The notes beneath the pieces were generated by a model. It was given only the letters and a program-made list of their open reading frames with translations, had not been told where the DNA came from and did no database searches. Position numbers and translations under genes: made by a program. DNA of 64,000 bases from RYN-111 sp963760125 (GTDB taxonomy: Bacteria > Actinomycetota > Actinomycetes > Mycobacteriales > SCTD01). Positions 8,919 to 17,163 of the stretch are shown piece by piece. The stretch is taken from the NCBI GenBank assembly GCA_963760125.1, contig CAVXBV010000016.1, positions 41,017-105,016 of the forward strand. Reading direction: 5' to 3'. Within the stretch, counting starts at the first letter, position 1; each line of letters starts with the position of its first letter.

Positions 8919-9211
8919 GGCTCGACCCCCTCGAGGAGTGGTGACCGGGAACGGGCGCCCTGCGGTGCCCTGGTCCACCAATCTACAGGGTGTTCGGCCG
9001 GTCGACACCCTGGCCCCGACGTGATGCTCCTGACCCCCGTCTTGCCCTGATCGGTCCGGACTTGTCCGGGTTCGTCCTGCCGATCTCGTGGTGACCCGTC
9101 ACCGGCAGGCGGGTGCCTTCGTTGGGTCGGGCAGGAACCCCGGCCCCCGACGGCGAACCAGTCAGTACGAGCTGCACCCGCCCCCGCCACCCAGCGACCC
9201 AGGAGTCCTCC

Positions 9212-9772
9212 GTGAAGACCCGCCTGATCACCGCCACCGTCCTCGCCGGCGCCCTCGCCGTCTCCGTGAGCGGCGCCCAGGCCGCCTCTCCCGTCCTGGA
9301 CGGGAAGAAGACCAAGGTCGTCACGCTCAAGGCTGTCGGCGCCGCCCAGGTCCACGACTCCGACTTCGTCACCGGCGCCCTCGGCGGCCCCGAGCGCGTC
9401 GAGTGCGCGATGCCGCGCTGCGCCCGCTTGGACTTCACCTACAAGCCCGCCAAGGGGGTCACGGGCGACGTGATGTTCGAGGCGAAGTGGACCAACCCCG
9501 CCGCCGACATCGACCTCTACGTCGCTGCGCTGGACAAGAAGGGCAACCCGACCCAGCTCGCCACCTGCGGCACCTTCGGGGGGACCAGCGAGAAGGTCTT
9601 CCTCGACGCGTCCAACTTCAAGGCCGGCAACAAGTACGCCGTGATCGTCGACTTCTACCGGACGGCCAACGAGAACGTCACGGCCACGGCCACGATGCCC
9701 GGCACCAGCTCGATCGCCAAGACCGTGCCGTCCGCCGTCGACAGCGTGCAAGGCGTCAACTGCGGCCTGTAG
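9212..9772 (+). CDS. Secreted protein, family A copy 1 (pre-peptidase-like fold)
   Basis: A 186-residue protein with a clear Sec signal peptide (MKTRLITATVLAGALAVSVS, cleavage near AQA). The mature part has two Cys pairs (CAMPRC; a later CGTF and C-terminal NCGL) and the segment KAKWTNPAADIDLYVAAL-like, recalling bacterial pre-peptidase C-terminal (PPC) beta domains (W..P..DIDLYV). Function unknown. The next gene is a clear paralogue with almost the same signal peptide. The 8919-9211 region upstream holds a hairpin (9049-9085) and presumably the promoter. Confidence 0.75.
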   Translation: MKTRLITATVLAGALAVSVSGAQAASPVLDGKKTKVVTLKAVGAAQVHDSDFVTGALGGPERVECAMPRCARLDFTYKPAKGVTGDVMFEAKWTNPAADIDLYVAALDKKGNPTQLATCGTFGGTSEKVFLDASNFKAGNKYAVIVDFYRTANENVTATATMPGTSSIAKTVPSAVDSVQGVNCGL

Positions 9773-9898
9773 CGCCGGCCCGCGGCGCCACCGAGACGGT
9801 GGCGTCTGGCGACCGAGGCAGGAACCTGCCGACCGATCGCGAACTCAGCAGCACCCCACCCACCCACTCGTCATCCTCGCCAGCCCAGGAGCTCCTTC

Positions 9899-10456
9899 GT
9901 GAAGACCCGCCTCATCACCGCCGCCGTCCTTGCCGGCGGTCTGGCCCTGTCTGTGAGCGGCGCCTCGGCTGCTGACGCCACGCTCGATGGCGCCAAGACC
10001 ACGTCGCTCGAGGTGACGGCGGCGGCAGCGGCGCAGTCGCACGACGCCAACCTCGTCTCCCTCGACGACGTCGACGTCGTGAACTGCAAGCCGGGTGCCG
10101 AGTGCTCGGTCCTCACGTTCCTCTACAAGCCGGCCAAGGGCGTCAAGGGCGACCTGATGATGGGTGCGACCTGGAGCAACCCGGCCTCCGACATGGACCT
10201 GTACTTCGCTGAGGTCCTCAAGGACGGCAGCCGCGAGGAGATCGGCCACTGCGCCAGCGCCGGTGGGCCCTCCGAGAAGCTCTTCGTCCCCGCCGACGCG
10301 CTGAAGGTCGGGAAGACCTACGCCGTGGTCACGTACTTCTTCCGCTCCGCGGCCGAGACCGTGACGAGCAAGGTCGAGATCAACGTGCCCGACAGCACCA
10401 AGACCACCGTTCCCGCAGACGCGGACGAGTTCACCGCCCTCAACTGCACCCTCTAG
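9899..10456 (+). CDS. Secreted protein, family A copy 2
   Basis: A 185-residue paralogue of the preceding protein. The first 15 residues are nearly identical (MKTRLITAAVLAGGLALSVSG). Shared landmarks are FLYKPAKGVKGDLM, WSNPASDMDLYFAEV, GGPSEKLF and the terminal LNCTL. Start GTG at 9899 follows CAGGAGCTC, mirroring copy 1. Tandem duplication followed by divergence is the likely origin. No enzyme motif seen; probably an extracellular beta-sandwich protein with two disulfides. Confidence 0.75.
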   Translation: MKTRLITAAVLAGGLALSVSGASAADATLDGAKTTSLEVTAAAAAQSHDANLVSLDDVDVVNCKPGAECSVLTFLYKPAKGVKGDLMMGATWSNPASDMDLYFAEVLKDGSREEIGHCASAGGPSEKLFVPADALKVGKTYAVVTYFFRSAAETVTSKVEINVPDSTKTTVPADADEFTALNCTL

Positions 10457-10469
10457 AGGAGATCCCCTG

Positions 10470-10907
10470 ATGCGCACCCGTACCGCTCTCGCCACTGCCT
10501 TGATCGGTGTCATCGCCGTGGGCTCCGCCGTCCCGTCCTTCGCGGCCAAGCCGAAGCCGAAGCCGATCACGCAGACCTACACCGCGTCGGCCCTCCCGGA
10601 CCCGACGTCGACCAACCCGGCGACGAACGAGATCTGCGCGCCGACGCTGCCGACGGCGATCCACAAGCACGCGTTCAAGATCCCGGCCGCCGGCACCCTC
10701 GAGGTCGCGCTCAAGAACAAGCTGGACTGGTCCGTCGCCGTCCGCCAGGGCTCGGAGTCCCTCGCCAGCGCCGACGGCGGCACCCCGGAGGTCTCGGAGA
10801 GCACCTCGGTGACGTTCAAGAAGGCGACCACCGTCTCCATCGACACCTGCAACTTCGCTGGTGAGCCCAGCATCGACGTGAACATCACCTTCACCTACAA
10901 GAAGTAG
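10470..10907 (+). CDS. Secreted protein, family B copy 1
   Basis: A 145-residue secreted protein; signal peptide MRTRTALATALIGVIAVG with cleavage near SFAAK. The mature chain is all-beta in appearance: ITQTYTASALPDPTS, NEICAPTLP, KIPAAGTLEVALKNKLDWSVAVRQG, and C-terminal CNFAGEPSIDVNITFTYKK. Two Cys may form one disulfide. It starts 13 bases after the stop of family A copy 2 with GAGGAGATC as ribosome site, so the four genes 9212-11404 probably form one transcript. Function unknown. Confidence 0.75.
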   Translation: MRTRTALATALIGVIAVGSAVPSFAAKPKPKPITQTYTASALPDPTSTNPATNEICAPTLPTAIHKHAFKIPAAGTLEVALKNKLDWSVAVRQGSESLASADGGTPEVSESTSVTFKKATTVSIDTCNFAGEPSIDVNITFTYKK

Positions 10908-10966
10908 TCCGACCCGAAACAGCCGCCGCCCAGCAACTCCCCGGCCACCAGCACCAGGAGAACAAG

Positions 10967-11404
10967 ATGCGTCGTACCGCCGCCCTCGCCACCGGACTCG
11001 CCGGGATCACCGCCATCGCCCTCGCGGCGCCGGCGCTGGCTGCTCCGCCCAAGCCGTTCACGCAGACCTCGACATTCACCGACGCAACGCCTGACCCGTC
11101 GGGGAACACCGAGTCCGGCAACGAGAACCACTGCTCGGGGCTGCTGCCGCAGGAGACGCCCATCAGCGTCAAGATCCCCGGCCCGGGCGACGTGGACGTC
11201 ACGCTGTCCGGCGTGACGGGCGACTGGGCCTTGCAGATCCAGGACGCAGCGGGCAACGTCATCGGGGGAACCGACGTCAACCCGCCGGAGGCCGAGGCGA
11301 CGAGCGTGCGGCTGAAGAAGGCCGCCACCATCAAGGTGCTGCCGTGCAACCTCGCGGGCGCGCCGACCGCCAAGGTCACGATCGCCTACACGTACCGCAA
11401 GTAG
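10967..11404 (+). CDS. Secreted protein, family B copy 2
   Basis: Paralogue of the preceding gene, same length (145 aa). Shared pattern: signal peptide ending ALAAPPK, FTQTSTFTDATPDPSG, HCSGLLP, KIPGPGDVDVTLSGVTGDWALQIQD, and the ending CNLAGAPTAKVTIAYTYRK. Conservation of the two Cys and of the final T-Y-K/R-K suggests a shared fold. A strong hairpin at 11417-11448 ends the transcript. Confidence 0.75.
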   Translation: MRRTAALATGLAGITAIALAAPALAAPPKPFTQTSTFTDATPDPSGNTESGNENHCSGLLPQETPISVKIPGPGDVDVTLSGVTGDWALQIQDAAGNVIGGTDVNPPEAEATSVRLKKAATIKVLPCNLAGAPTAKVTIAYTYRK

Positions 11405-11416
11405 GCCAGCGACGAC

Positions 11417-11448
11417 GACGCCCCGGCCCCTCCAGGGACCGGGGCGTC
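11417..11448. terminator. Bidirectional hairpin terminator
   Basis: GACGCCCCGG pairs with CCGGGGCGTC with an inner CCCT/AGGG pairing. It lies between convergent genes (secreted family B and the amino acid dehydrogenase). No T-run, as usual in this GC range. Confidence 0.75.
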
Positions 11449-11460
11449 GCCGTGTCCGAG

Positions 11461-12549
11461 CTAGGGAAGCAGGATGGAGCGGAGGCGACCGACGTCGGCC
11501 ATCCGCCGCTCTGCCAGGCGGTCTGCCGCGACCGCCGGGGGGACGCCCTCGGCGTCGGCGAGGCGGAAGACCTCGAGCGTGGTGTCGAAGATGCGGTTCG
11601 CCTTGGACTTCGCACGGTCGAAGGAGAAGCCGCCCTCGCCGATCGCCTCGTCCTCGACCTGCACCAGGCCACCGGCGTTGGCGACGTAGTCCGGCGTGTA
11701 GAGGACCCCGCGGTCGGCGAGCATCTTCTCCACTCCCGGGTGGGCGAGCTGGTTGTTGGCGGCGCCGCAGACGATCGAGGCCTGAAGGGCCGGGACCAGG
11801 TCGTCGGTGACCGACCCGCCGAGGGCGCACGGGGCGTAGACGTCGACCGCGGAGGTCGGCAGCTCCGCCACGTCCACGACGCGCACCTCCGCCGAGAGCC
11901 CCTGGGCCCGGGTGACCGCGGCCTCGTTGACGTCCGAGACGGTCACCGAGGCACCATCCTCCAGCAGGTGCTCGACGAGGTGGAAGCCGACCTTGCCGAC
12001 GCCCTCCACGGCCACGCTGCGGCCGTGCAGGGTCGGCGCCCCCCAGGTGTGCTGCGCGGCGGCGCGCATGGCCTGGAACACGCCGTACGCCGTGAGGACC
12101 GCGCTGTCACCGGCGCCGCCGTGCTCGGGGCTCCGGCCGGTGACGAAGCGGGACTCCTTGGCGATGACGTCCATGTCCTGGACGTAGGTACCGACGTCGC
12201 AGGCGGTGTAGTAGCGGCCGCCGAGGCTCTCGACCATGCGCCCGTAGGCGCGCAGGAGCGCCTCGGTCTTCATCGTCGACGGGTCGCCGAGGATGACGGC
12301 CTTGCCGCCACCGAGGTCCACGCCGGCGCACGCCGCCTTGTAGGCCATCGCCTTGGACAGGGCCAGCACGTCCGAGAGGGCAGCGGCCTCGTCGGCGTAC
12401 GGGAAGAAGCGGGTGCCGCCGAGGGCCGGGCCGAGGGCGGTGGAGTAGATCGCGATGATCGCGCGCAGCCCGCTGGCGGGGTCCTGGCAGAAGACCACCT
12501 GCTCGTGGCCGGCGTCGGCGAGGTGGTCGGTCCGGTCGAAGACGCCCAC
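11461..12549 (-). CDS. Leucine/valine/phenylalanine dehydrogenase
   Basis: NAD-dependent oxidative deamination of branched-chain or aromatic L-amino acids to 2-oxo acids (362 aa). The Gly-rich catalytic-lysine segment is GVDLGGGKAVI near residue 80; the dinucleotide fold is VEGVGKVGFHL near 175; CGAANNQLAHP and VANAGGLVQV follow, all family landmarks. GTG at 12549 is preferred to the upstream in-frame codon because AAAGGGA sits at the right distance. In Streptomyces the homologue in this position is valine dehydrogenase (vdh) next to bldC. Exact substrate preference cannot be read from sequence. Confidence 0.93.
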   Translation of the reverse strand: MGVFDRTDHLADAGHEQVVFCQDPASGLRAIIAIYSTALGPALGGTRFFPYADEAAALSDVLALSKAMAYKAACAGVDLGGGKAVILGDPSTMKTEALLRAYGRMVESLGGRYYTACDVGTYVQDMDVIAKESRFVTGRSPEHGGAGDSAVLTAYGVFQAMRAAAQHTWGAPTLHGRSVAVEGVGKVGFHLVEHLLEDGASVTVSDVNEAAVTRAQGLSAEVRVVDVAELPTSAVDVYAPCALGGSVTDDLVPALQASIVCGAANNQLAHPGVEKMLADRGVLYTPDYVANAGGLVQVEDEAIGEGGFSFDRAKSKANRIFDTTLEVFRLADAEGVPPAVAADRLAERRMADVGRLRSILLP

Positions 12550-12691
12550 GGGTCGTCCCTTTCGATGAGGCACAGGCGCTTGTGGCGCACAGGCGAGGAG
12601 GGCGGAGGAGGTGTGCTCCGCGTCACCAGCCTATCGGCGCGGATCGGCGATCGGGACCGCTTCGGGCCAAGTGGCGTGCGACGATGAGCCG

Positions 12692-13516
12692 GTGAGCAGC
12701 TTCGTGGCCAGCCTGCGGGTGTACGAACCGCTGGCTGCCTTCGAGGGTGCTGAGCGTGCCCACTGGGAGACGTACGTCGCGGAGCGCGTCGCCCCGCCGG
12801 AGGAGCGCCTCGCGTCGGTCGAGGCGGCGGTGCGCCGGGCCTTGCCCGACCCCGGCAACCACGCCCACGTGCTCGAGATCGACGGTGTCACGCTGATCAG
12901 CCCCTGGCGCACGGCGTTGCGCTCCCAGGAGGCGCTGCTGGACTTCTGCGCTGAGCTCCCAGACCTGCTCTCGGACGCCTTCGTGCCCCCGCTGCTGCTC
13001 GAACGGGCCGAGGTGGAGCTCGACCGCTGGCGGGCCGAGCGCGGTCACACCCTGAGCCACGTCCTCACCTCGACCTGGTGCATCCCGCCGCGGTGGTTCG
13101 CGCTCGTCGACCCGGAGGAGCGGACCGTGCTCCTGGGGGAGCCCGGGGACGGGGCGTTGGCCCGGCGCACCGGTCGCTCGTTGGTCTACCGCACGGCGAT
13201 GAGCCGCGCCCGTCGGCGGGTGGCCCGCGCCCTCGCCGTCCTGCGCACCGCCGTCGACGACCCGTTGGTCACCGAGGGGATGGAGGACCTCGGCCGGTGG
13301 CTCGAAGAGTTCCACCCGCGCTCGCTCGTCGAGCTGGACTACGGCCGCCTGGTCTACCTGCTCGACGACGCCGAGCTCACGCAGGACGAGTCCGCGCGCG
13401 ACATGGCCACCGCTCTCGGCCTGCTGGCCCAGGGCGACATCGACGGAGCCACCGCGGCGTACGAGCGTCTGACGGCGCGGACAAAGGCGCTACAAGGCGT
13501 CGAGAACGCCAACTAG
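12692..13516 (+). CDS. Conserved actinobacterial hypothetical protein upstream of bldC
   Basis: A 274-residue soluble protein with no motif I recognise. It opens VSSFVASLRVYEPLAAFEG and contains TSTWCIPPRWFALVDPEER, a stretch of Arg-rich helix (AMSRARRRVARALAVLR) and ELDYGRLVYLL. A homologous-looking hypothetical occupies the same slot between vdh and bldC in Streptomyces, so the association is old. GTG at 12692 was chosen as it starts the conserved-looking SFVASLRVYEP. It ends before a perfect hairpin at 13529-13556. Confidence 0.75.
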   Translation: MSSFVASLRVYEPLAAFEGAERAHWETYVAERVAPPEERLASVEAAVRRALPDPGNHAHVLEIDGVTLISPWRTALRSQEALLDFCAELPDLLSDAFVPPLLLERAEVELDRWRAERGHTLSHVLTSTWCIPPRWFALVDPEERTVLLGEPGDGALARRTGRSLVYRTAMSRARRRVARALAVLRTAVDDPLVTEGMEDLGRWLEEFHPRSLVELDYGRLVYLLDDAELTQDESARDMATALGLLAQGDIDGATAAYERLTARTKALQGVENAN

Positions 13517-13528
13517 TCGGGCAAGCGC

Positions 13529-13556
13529 GGCCATCTGTGACTAGCTACAGATGGCC
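13529..13556. terminator. Hairpin upstream of bldC
   Basis: A perfect 10-bp stem, GGCCATCTGT pairing with ACAGATGGCC around an 8-base loop. It may end the preceding hypothetical gene or act in the bldC leader. Confidence 0.65.
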
Positions 13557-13654
13557 CGAGTGGGCCATACCGGACAAGGCAGGCATCGGGCACCGTGTGC
13601 CTCGGAGCAGGCGAGCAGCCGGCTCACCAACGCTCCGCTGAGAGGACCCACCTG

Positions 13655-13864
13655 ATGAGCACCCGTACCCCCGATGCCGAGGCTCTCCTGACCCCCGCTG
13701 AGGTCGCGTCGATGTTCCGCGTGGACCCCAAGACGGTCACCCGTTGGGCCAAGAGCGGCAAGCTGACCTCGATCCGCACCCTCGGCGGCCACCGTCGCTA
13801 CCGCGAGGCCGAAGTCCGTTCGCTGCTGGCCGGTATCCCGCAGCCCCGTCCCACCTCCTCCTGA
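13655..13864 (+). CDS. bldC: BldC-type MerR-like developmental regulator
   Basis: A 69-residue DNA-binding protein of the MerR superfamily with no effector domain. The single winged-helix domain covers LLTPAEVASMFRVDPKTVTRWAKSGKLTSIRTLGGHRRYREAEV. BldC in Streptomyces binds direct repeats cooperatively and controls the timing of development; here, in a lineage that may not sporulate, the role is likely transcriptional but unknown. Length and synteny (purM-DUF3073-vdh-hypothetical-bldC) agree. Ribosome site GAGAGGA precedes the ATG. A short hairpin follows at 13869. Confidence 0.93.
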   Translation: MSTRTPDAEALLTPAEVASMFRVDPKTVTRWAKSGKLTSIRTLGGHRRYREAEVRSLLAGIPQPRPTSS

Positions 13865-13868
13865 TCCC

Positions 13869-13887
13869 GGGCCCTCCGGGGCCCTTT
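13869..13887 (+). terminator. Terminator after bldC
   Basis: GGGCCC stem, TCCG loop, GGGCCC, then TTT: a short factor-independent-type terminator just after the bldC stop. Confidence 0.6.
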
Positions 13888-13951
13888 GCTGGCTGCCCAG
13901 CCAGGCATGCCCAGAGCCTGCGTCCCTGTGAGGGCCGGGCCAGCAGACGAC

Positions 13952-13981
13952 GGCGCCGCACTCGCCCCCGGGTGCGGCGCC
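13952..13981. terminator. Perfect hairpin between bldC and tRNA genes
   Basis: GGCGCCGCAC and GTGCGGCGCC form a perfect 10-bp stem with a 10-base loop, lying between the convergent bldC and tRNA transcripts. Confidence 0.55.
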
Positions 13982-14006
13982 GCTCGCGTTCGCCGCGCAA
14001 CGACAA

Positions 14007-14033
14007 GAGCCGCGACCTCGAAGGGTGCGGCTC
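14007..14033 (-). terminator. Hairpin downstream of the tRNA cluster
   Basis: GAGCCGC...GCGGCTC with an inner ACC/GGT pairing and one bulge, 24 bases beyond the 3' end of the tRNA-Phe gene on the minus strand. Confidence 0.6.
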
Positions 14034-14056
14034 GTCGTGCGTCCGGGGCTGAACCG

Positions 14057-14132
14057 TGGTGGCCAGGGACGGAGTCGAACCGCCGACCCTGCGATTTTCA
14101 GTCGCATGCTCTACCAGCTGAGCTACCTGGCC
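14057..14132 (-). tRNA. tRNA-Phe (GAA)
   Basis: Full cloverleaf: acceptor GGCCAGG/CCTGGCC, anticodon stem TGCGA/TCGCA around CTGAAAA (anticodon GAA), T-loop TTCGACT. Discriminator A is followed by an encoded CCA. Confidence 0.97.
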
Positions 14133-14174
14133 GTGCCGTGCTTGTCCTGCTGTGAACTGCTGGGTCTGTCGTAC

Positions 14175-14251
14175 TGGCGACCCCGACGGGACTCGAACCC
14201 GCGACCTCCGCCGTGACAGGGCGGCGCGCTAACCAACTGCGCTACGGGGCC
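14175..14251 (-). tRNA. tRNA-Asp (GTC)
   Basis: Acceptor GGCCCCG pairs with CGGGGTC (one G-T wobble), the anticodon loop carries GTC, and the T-arm reads GGTTCGAGTCC. Discriminator G then an encoded CCA. Confidence 0.96.
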
Positions 14252-14289
14252 TGATGCGTGGTGCTCAGGCCATTCAATTGTGTGTGCTG

Positions 14290-14362
14290 TGCCCCCAACG
14301 GGATTCGAACCCGCGTAGCCACCTTGAAAGGGTGGAGTCCTGGGCCGCTAGACGATGGGGAC
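14290..14362 (-). tRNA. tRNA-Glu (TTC)
   Basis: Acceptor GTCCCCA/TGGGGGC, anticodon stem CCACC/GGTGG around CTTTCAA (anticodon TTC), T-arm GGTTCGAATCC. Unlike its two neighbours it has no encoded CCA (CAG follows the discriminator A). Confidence 0.96.
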
Positions 14363-14416
14363 GGCGCCGTTGGCATGCGGCGCGTCCACGTCGCGTGGCC
14401 GTCGGGGACCGGTGAA

Positions 14417-15879
14417 TCATAGCGGACCTGCGGCTCGGCCGTCCGGAGCAGGGTGCCGGGCCAGCAGGGCCCGGGCCGCCTTGCGGTCGGTCTTGCCGAC
14501 ACTGGTCAGCGGGACGTCGTCGACGACGTGCACCTCACGGGGGGCCTTGTGTGCCGCGATGACCGCTCGGCCGTGGGCGAGCAGCTCCTCGGCGGTGGCC
14601 GGCGCACGCAGCGACACGAACGCGACGACCTCCTCGCCGAGCAGGTCGTCGGGCCGGCCCACGACGGCGGCGCGGGCCACCGCGGGGTGGGTCAGCAGGG
14701 CGTCCTCGACGTCGCGGGGGTAGACGTTGAACCCGCCGCGCAGGATGACGTCCTTGATCCGGTCGACGACCCACAGGTAGCCGTCCTCGTCGACCCGCCC
14801 CATGTCCCCTGTCCGCAGCCAGCCGTCCACGACGGTCGAGGCCGTCGCGGCCGGGTCGCGGTGGTAGCCGAGCATCACGCCAGGGCTGCGGACCAGGACC
14901 TCGCCGTCGTCGGCGATCGCCACCTCGACGCCGGGGACCGGGCGACCGACCGAGCCGTGCCGCCGCGCGTCCGGGGGGTTCATCGTGACGGTCGAGGTGG
15001 CCTCGGTGCAGCCGTAGCCGTCGCACAGGCGGACGTGCGGCAGCCGACGCTCGAGCTCCTCCCAGACCGCGACGGGGAGCGGCGCACCACCGGTCGTGAC
15101 GTAGGTCAGGCTGGCCAGGTCGCGGGCCTCGAGCGGCTCCCGCAGCAGCTGCTGGACCATCGACGGCACCATCGCGCTCGCCTGCGCCCGGTGGTGCTCG
15201 ACGAGGTCGATCCACCCTTTCGCGTCGAAGCGGCGTTGGAGCACCAGCAGCGACGGCTCCCGCTGGTGCAGTCGCGCCGCCGTGGTCACCAGGCCGTACA
15301 CGTGCGACAGCGGCAGGGGTACGACGGACACCCGCGCGCCCGCAGAGGCGGTCACCGACTCACGGGCCCGGGTGATCGCGACCAGCCCGCCGGTGCTGAG
15401 CATGACGCCCTTGGCCCGCCCGGTGGTACCGCCGGTGTAGAGCAGGGCCGCGAGGTCGGCCTCGTCGCGTGGTTCGGAGTCCTCCGGGTCGGCCGCCTCC
15501 AGAGCTCGCAACGCAGCCAGGTCGAGCGCGGGCACGCCGAGGTCGTGGAAGCGCGCGTCCTCCGTGACGAGGACGACGGCACCGGAGTCGGTCAGGACGT
15601 GCTGCACCTCGGTCGGGGTGAGGGCCGGCAGGGCAGGGGTGGCCACGGCTCCGAGGCGCCAGACCGCGCCGTACAGCTGAAGGAGCTCGGGGCAGTTGGG
15701 CAGGACGACGGCCACGCGGTCGCCCGGTCGCACGCCCCATGCCCGCAGCCCAGCCGCGAGTCGAGCGGTGCGTTCGTGCAGGTCGGCGCTCCGCAGGACC
15801 TGCCCTCGAACGCGATCGCGTCGTGGTCACCGAGCCGCTGATGCGCGGCGTCGGCCAGGTCTGCCAGCGGGTTGCTCAC
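14417..15879 (-). pseudogene. AMP-dependent acyl-CoA synthetase/ligase, frameshifted as read
   Basis: Adenylate-forming ligase that would activate a carboxylic acid to its CoA thioester via an acyl-AMP. Visible motifs: P-loop LLYTGGTTGRAKGVM, YGCTEATSTVTMN, WLRTGDMGRVDEDGYLWVVDRIKD and the catalytic Lys in SVGKTDRKAAR. The N-terminus (from a GTG at 15879, VSNPLADLADAAHQRLG) is in a different frame from the body. One base appears to be missing near 15800-15808: adding a G to the GG pair there joins the sequence through QVLRSADLHERTARL to MRPGDRVAVVLPN. Restored length is about 487 aa. The remaining frame alone starts at 15733. Next to a thiolase gene, it probably serves fatty or aromatic acid degradation. 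Confidence 0.85.
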
Positions 15880-15935
15880 CGGACCACCCTCGCACCCGCC
15901 ACCCCGCGGGCGAAGGGGTGCGAGGGCAGAAGGTC

Positions 15936-17075
15936 CTAGAGGAGCTCGAGGATGGTGGCGTTGGCCTGGCCGCCGCCCTCGCACATGGTCTGGAGGCCGT
16001 ACCTGATGTTGTTGTCGCGCATGTGGTGGACCAGCGTGGTCATGATCCGGGCGCCGGAGCCGCCGAGCGGGTGACCGAGGGCGATGGCTCCTCCGAGCGG
16101 GTTGGTGAGCTTGTCGTCAGCACCGATCTCCTTGAGCCACGCCATGGGGACGGACGCGAACGCCTCGTTGACCTCGAAGGCGCCGATGTCGGACAGCGAC
16201 AGCCCCGACTTCTTCAGCGCCTTCTGGGTCGCCGGGATCGGGGCGGTGAGCATCGGCATCGGGGCCGCGCCGGTGACGACCGCGGTGTGGATGCGAGCGA
16301 TCGGCGTGAGCCCGTTGTTCTTGGCGAACTCACTGGTCGTGATCAGCAGCGCCGCCGAGCCGTCGCTGATCTGGCTGGAGTTGGCAGCCGTGATCTTCCC
16401 GCCCTCCTTGAAGGGCGTCTTCAAAGTCGCGAGCTTCTCCAGCGTGCCTCCGGGGCGGATCCCCTCGTCCTTGGTGACCAGGCCGTTCTCGGTCTGGATA
16501 CCGACGATCTGCTGGTCGAAGGCTCCGGCCTCCTGCGCGGCGAGCGCCCGCGCCTGGCTCTGCAGGCCGTACTCGTCGAGCTGGGTGCGGGACAGGCCCC
16601 ACGTGTCGGCGATGTCCTCGGCGCCGGTGCCCTGGTTCGGGAAGTCGCTCCCGTAGCGCTCGGAGTACATCTCGCCGAGGGGGCTGGCGGTGAAGGAGGA
16701 CCCCATCGGCGTGCGGCTCATCATCTCGACACCACCGGCCACAGCCACGTCGTACTGGCCCGACATGACCCCAGCGGCGGCGAAGTGCACGGCCTGCTGG
16801 GAGGAGCCGCACTGGCGGTCGACGGTGGTGCCGGGCACGTGCTCGGGCCAGCCGGCGGACAGCACGGCGGTGCGCGCGATGTCGAAGGTCTGCTCACCGA
16901 TCTGCATGACGCAGCCCCAGACGACGTCGTCGACCAGACCCGGGTCGATGCCGGAGCGCTCGGCGAGCGCCTGCAGGACGAGGGCGGAGATGTCAGCGGA
17001 GTGGAGGCCGGACAGGCCACCTCCCCGCTTGCCGACGGGCGTACGGACGGCTTCGACGATGACGGCGTCGCGCAT
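15936..17075 (-). CDS. Acetyl-CoA C-acyltransferase (thiolase)
   Basis: Thiolase II family enzyme of 379 aa that cleaves 3-ketoacyl-CoA with CoA. The acylated Cys is in VDRQCGSSQQ near residue 90; the other catalytic blocks are NEAFASVP, ALGHPLGGSGAR and CEGGGQANA near the C-terminus, where the second Cys lies. It is transcribed toward the acyl-CoA ligase with 56 bases between them, so the two likely form a beta-oxidation unit. The upstream 88 bases are shared with a divergent GH15 gene. Confidence 0.95.
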   Translation of the reverse strand: MRDAVIVEAVRTPVGKRGGGLSGLHSADISALVLQALAERSGIDPGLVDDVVWGCVMQIGEQTFDIARTAVLSAGWPEHVPGTTVDRQCGSSQQAVHFAAAGVMSGQYDVAVAGGVEMMSRTPMGSSFTASPLGEMYSERYGSDFPNQGTGAEDIADTWGLSRTQLDEYGLQSQARALAAQEAGAFDQQIVGIQTENGLVTKDEGIRPGGTLEKLATLKTPFKEGGKITAANSSQISDGSAALLITTSEFAKNNGLTPIARIHTAVVTGAAPMPMLTAPIPATQKALKKSGLSLSDIGAFEVNEAFASVPMAWLKEIGADDKLTNPLGGAIALGHPLGGSGARIMTTLVHHMRDNNIRYGLQTMCEGGGQANATILELL

Positions 17076-17163
17076 GGTGGTGCTCCTCGGTGCTCGGTGG
17101 TCCTTCGAGGGTAACCACCGTTCACGTCGGCATGAAGATCGTCAGCAGGGGCAGGGCACCAGA

